The notes beneath the pieces are model-generated. The model made no database searches, was not told the DNA's origin, and saw only the letters and a program-made list of their open reading frames with translations. A DNA stretch of 6,625 bases, from contig DAISYG010000093.1 of assembly GCA_036825435.1 (NCBI GenBank), positions 1 through 6,625 of the forward strand, in the 5' to 3' direction. Positions 6,216-6,625 of the stretch are shown here, piece after piece (position 1 is the first letter of the stretch; every line of letters begins with the position of its first letter). The DNA is from UBA931 sp036825435. GTDB taxonomy: Bacteria > Pseudomonadota > Gammaproteobacteria > Burkholderiales > Casimicrobiaceae. The translations under genes were made by a program, and so were the position numbers.

Positions 6216-6625
6216 TCAGCGCTTTCTTGCGAGTGAATGTCCACCGAACAATCCTGCGCCCAGCAACATGAGGCACGCAAGCAGGATGATTGGCGCTTTG
6301 CCTCTCGTTGTGGGTAGCGCCACAATAAAAGCGATGGAGCCGTCTGCGTTCAGTGTACCCACCTTCGTGCTGCCCCAGTAGACTGCAACGACGCCCATGC
6401 CATCGACGAGTTCGAGGTTCAGGGAATTCATGTCCAGTGCGTCAAAGAGATTCTCGACGCCCTGAGGCAAGATGACCTTTGAGCCGCTCTTGAGATAGAG
6501 CCTGCCATGGCTAAACATAGTTTGCACGAGGCTCGCTTTGCCTGTCGCGGACACGGCTTCGGAGAGGTCGTGAACCGCCCCGGGTTTCTCGGAGGCTCCA
6601 CCTTTTGAGAGAATGGAGCTTATGA
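6216..6625 (-). CDS. Unrecognised protein with C-terminal membrane anchor, N-terminus beyond the window
   Basis: The frame is open from the stop at 6216-6218 to the right edge, giving 135 visible residues, so this is the C-terminal part of a longer gene. An internal GTG at 6554 could give a 112-residue form, but the frame stays open above it with no stop and no clear ribosome binding site. I do not recognise the family. The first 100 residues look soluble and mixed in composition, with several Gly/Val-rich strand-like stretches (for example GVVAVYWGSTKVGTLNADGS). The end is a three-part tail: LPTTRG at 103-108, a hydrophobic segment at about 112-128 (IILLACLMLLGAGLFGG), and a basic terminus RKR (133-135). 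By the positive-inside rule the body would lie outside the cytoplasm with the tail inside. It could be an envelope protein with a single C-terminal anchor. It converges on the nitroreductase gene. Confidence 0.6.
   Translation of the reverse strand, partial: ISSILSKGGASEKPGAVHDLSEAVSATGKASLVQTMFSHGRLYLKSGSKVILPQGVENLFDALDMNSLNLELVDGMGVVAVYWGSTKVGTLNADGSIAFIVALPTTRGKAPIILLACLMLLGAGLFGGHSLARKR

Noticed and set aside
6067..6276. Minus-strand frame of 69 residues after the right-hand CDS
   Set aside because: It overlaps the end of the better-supported frame at 6216 by about 60 bases, has no clear ribosome binding site, and its product has no recognised domain.

Overview
The window looks like a chromosomal stretch of a betaproteobacterium. 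The evidence is a DnaK whose residue numbering matches the E. coli protein through the ATPase domain, grpE-dnaK-dnaJ gene order, and RpoH (sigma-32) type heat-shock promoters instead of CIRCE/HrcA sites. DnaK and GrpE resemble those I associate with Nitrosomonadales-type betaproteobacteria. That finer placement is an impression, not a computed result.

The core (about 1150 to 5115, minus strand) is the Hsp70 chaperone operon, read right to left: grpE, dnaK, dnaJ. Two separate sigma-32 promoters can be read directly. One lies before grpE (CTTGAA, 14 bases, CACCATTT) and one in the grpE-dnaK gap (CTTGAA, 14 bases, CCCCATTT, essentially consensus). A strong 9-bp hairpin separates dnaK from dnaJ, and dnaJ has no good Shine-Dalgarno sequence, so DnaJ is probably made at a lower level than DnaK. 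DnaJ delivers substrates and stimulates ATP hydrolysis by DnaK, and GrpE exchanges the nucleotide, so the three genes supply a complete folding cycle.

Downstream of dnaJ, 34 bases away and on the same strand, is a 10-TM EamA/DMT-family transporter (205 to 1113) that may be read as the tail of the operon. Bases 1 to 204 are AT-rich and hold no convincing gene.

To the right of grpE, a 412-base divergent intergenic region (5008 to 5419) leads to a plus-strand gene for a Frm2/CinD-like flavin nitroreductase (5420 to 6025). Before it are a perfect TATAAT box and a 13-bp inverted repeat that could be an operator. A convergent minus-strand CDS (6216 to beyond 6625) enters from the right edge. It is unrecognised, lacks its N-terminus, and ends in a hydrophobic segment followed by a basic tail.

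No RNA genes, CRISPR arrays, insertion sequences or prophage genes were seen. Most of the window is ordinary housekeeping sequence. The more interesting points are the doubled heat-shock promoters, the dnaK-dnaJ hairpin, the linked transporter, and the two features on the right side (operator-like repeat and anchored unknown protein).
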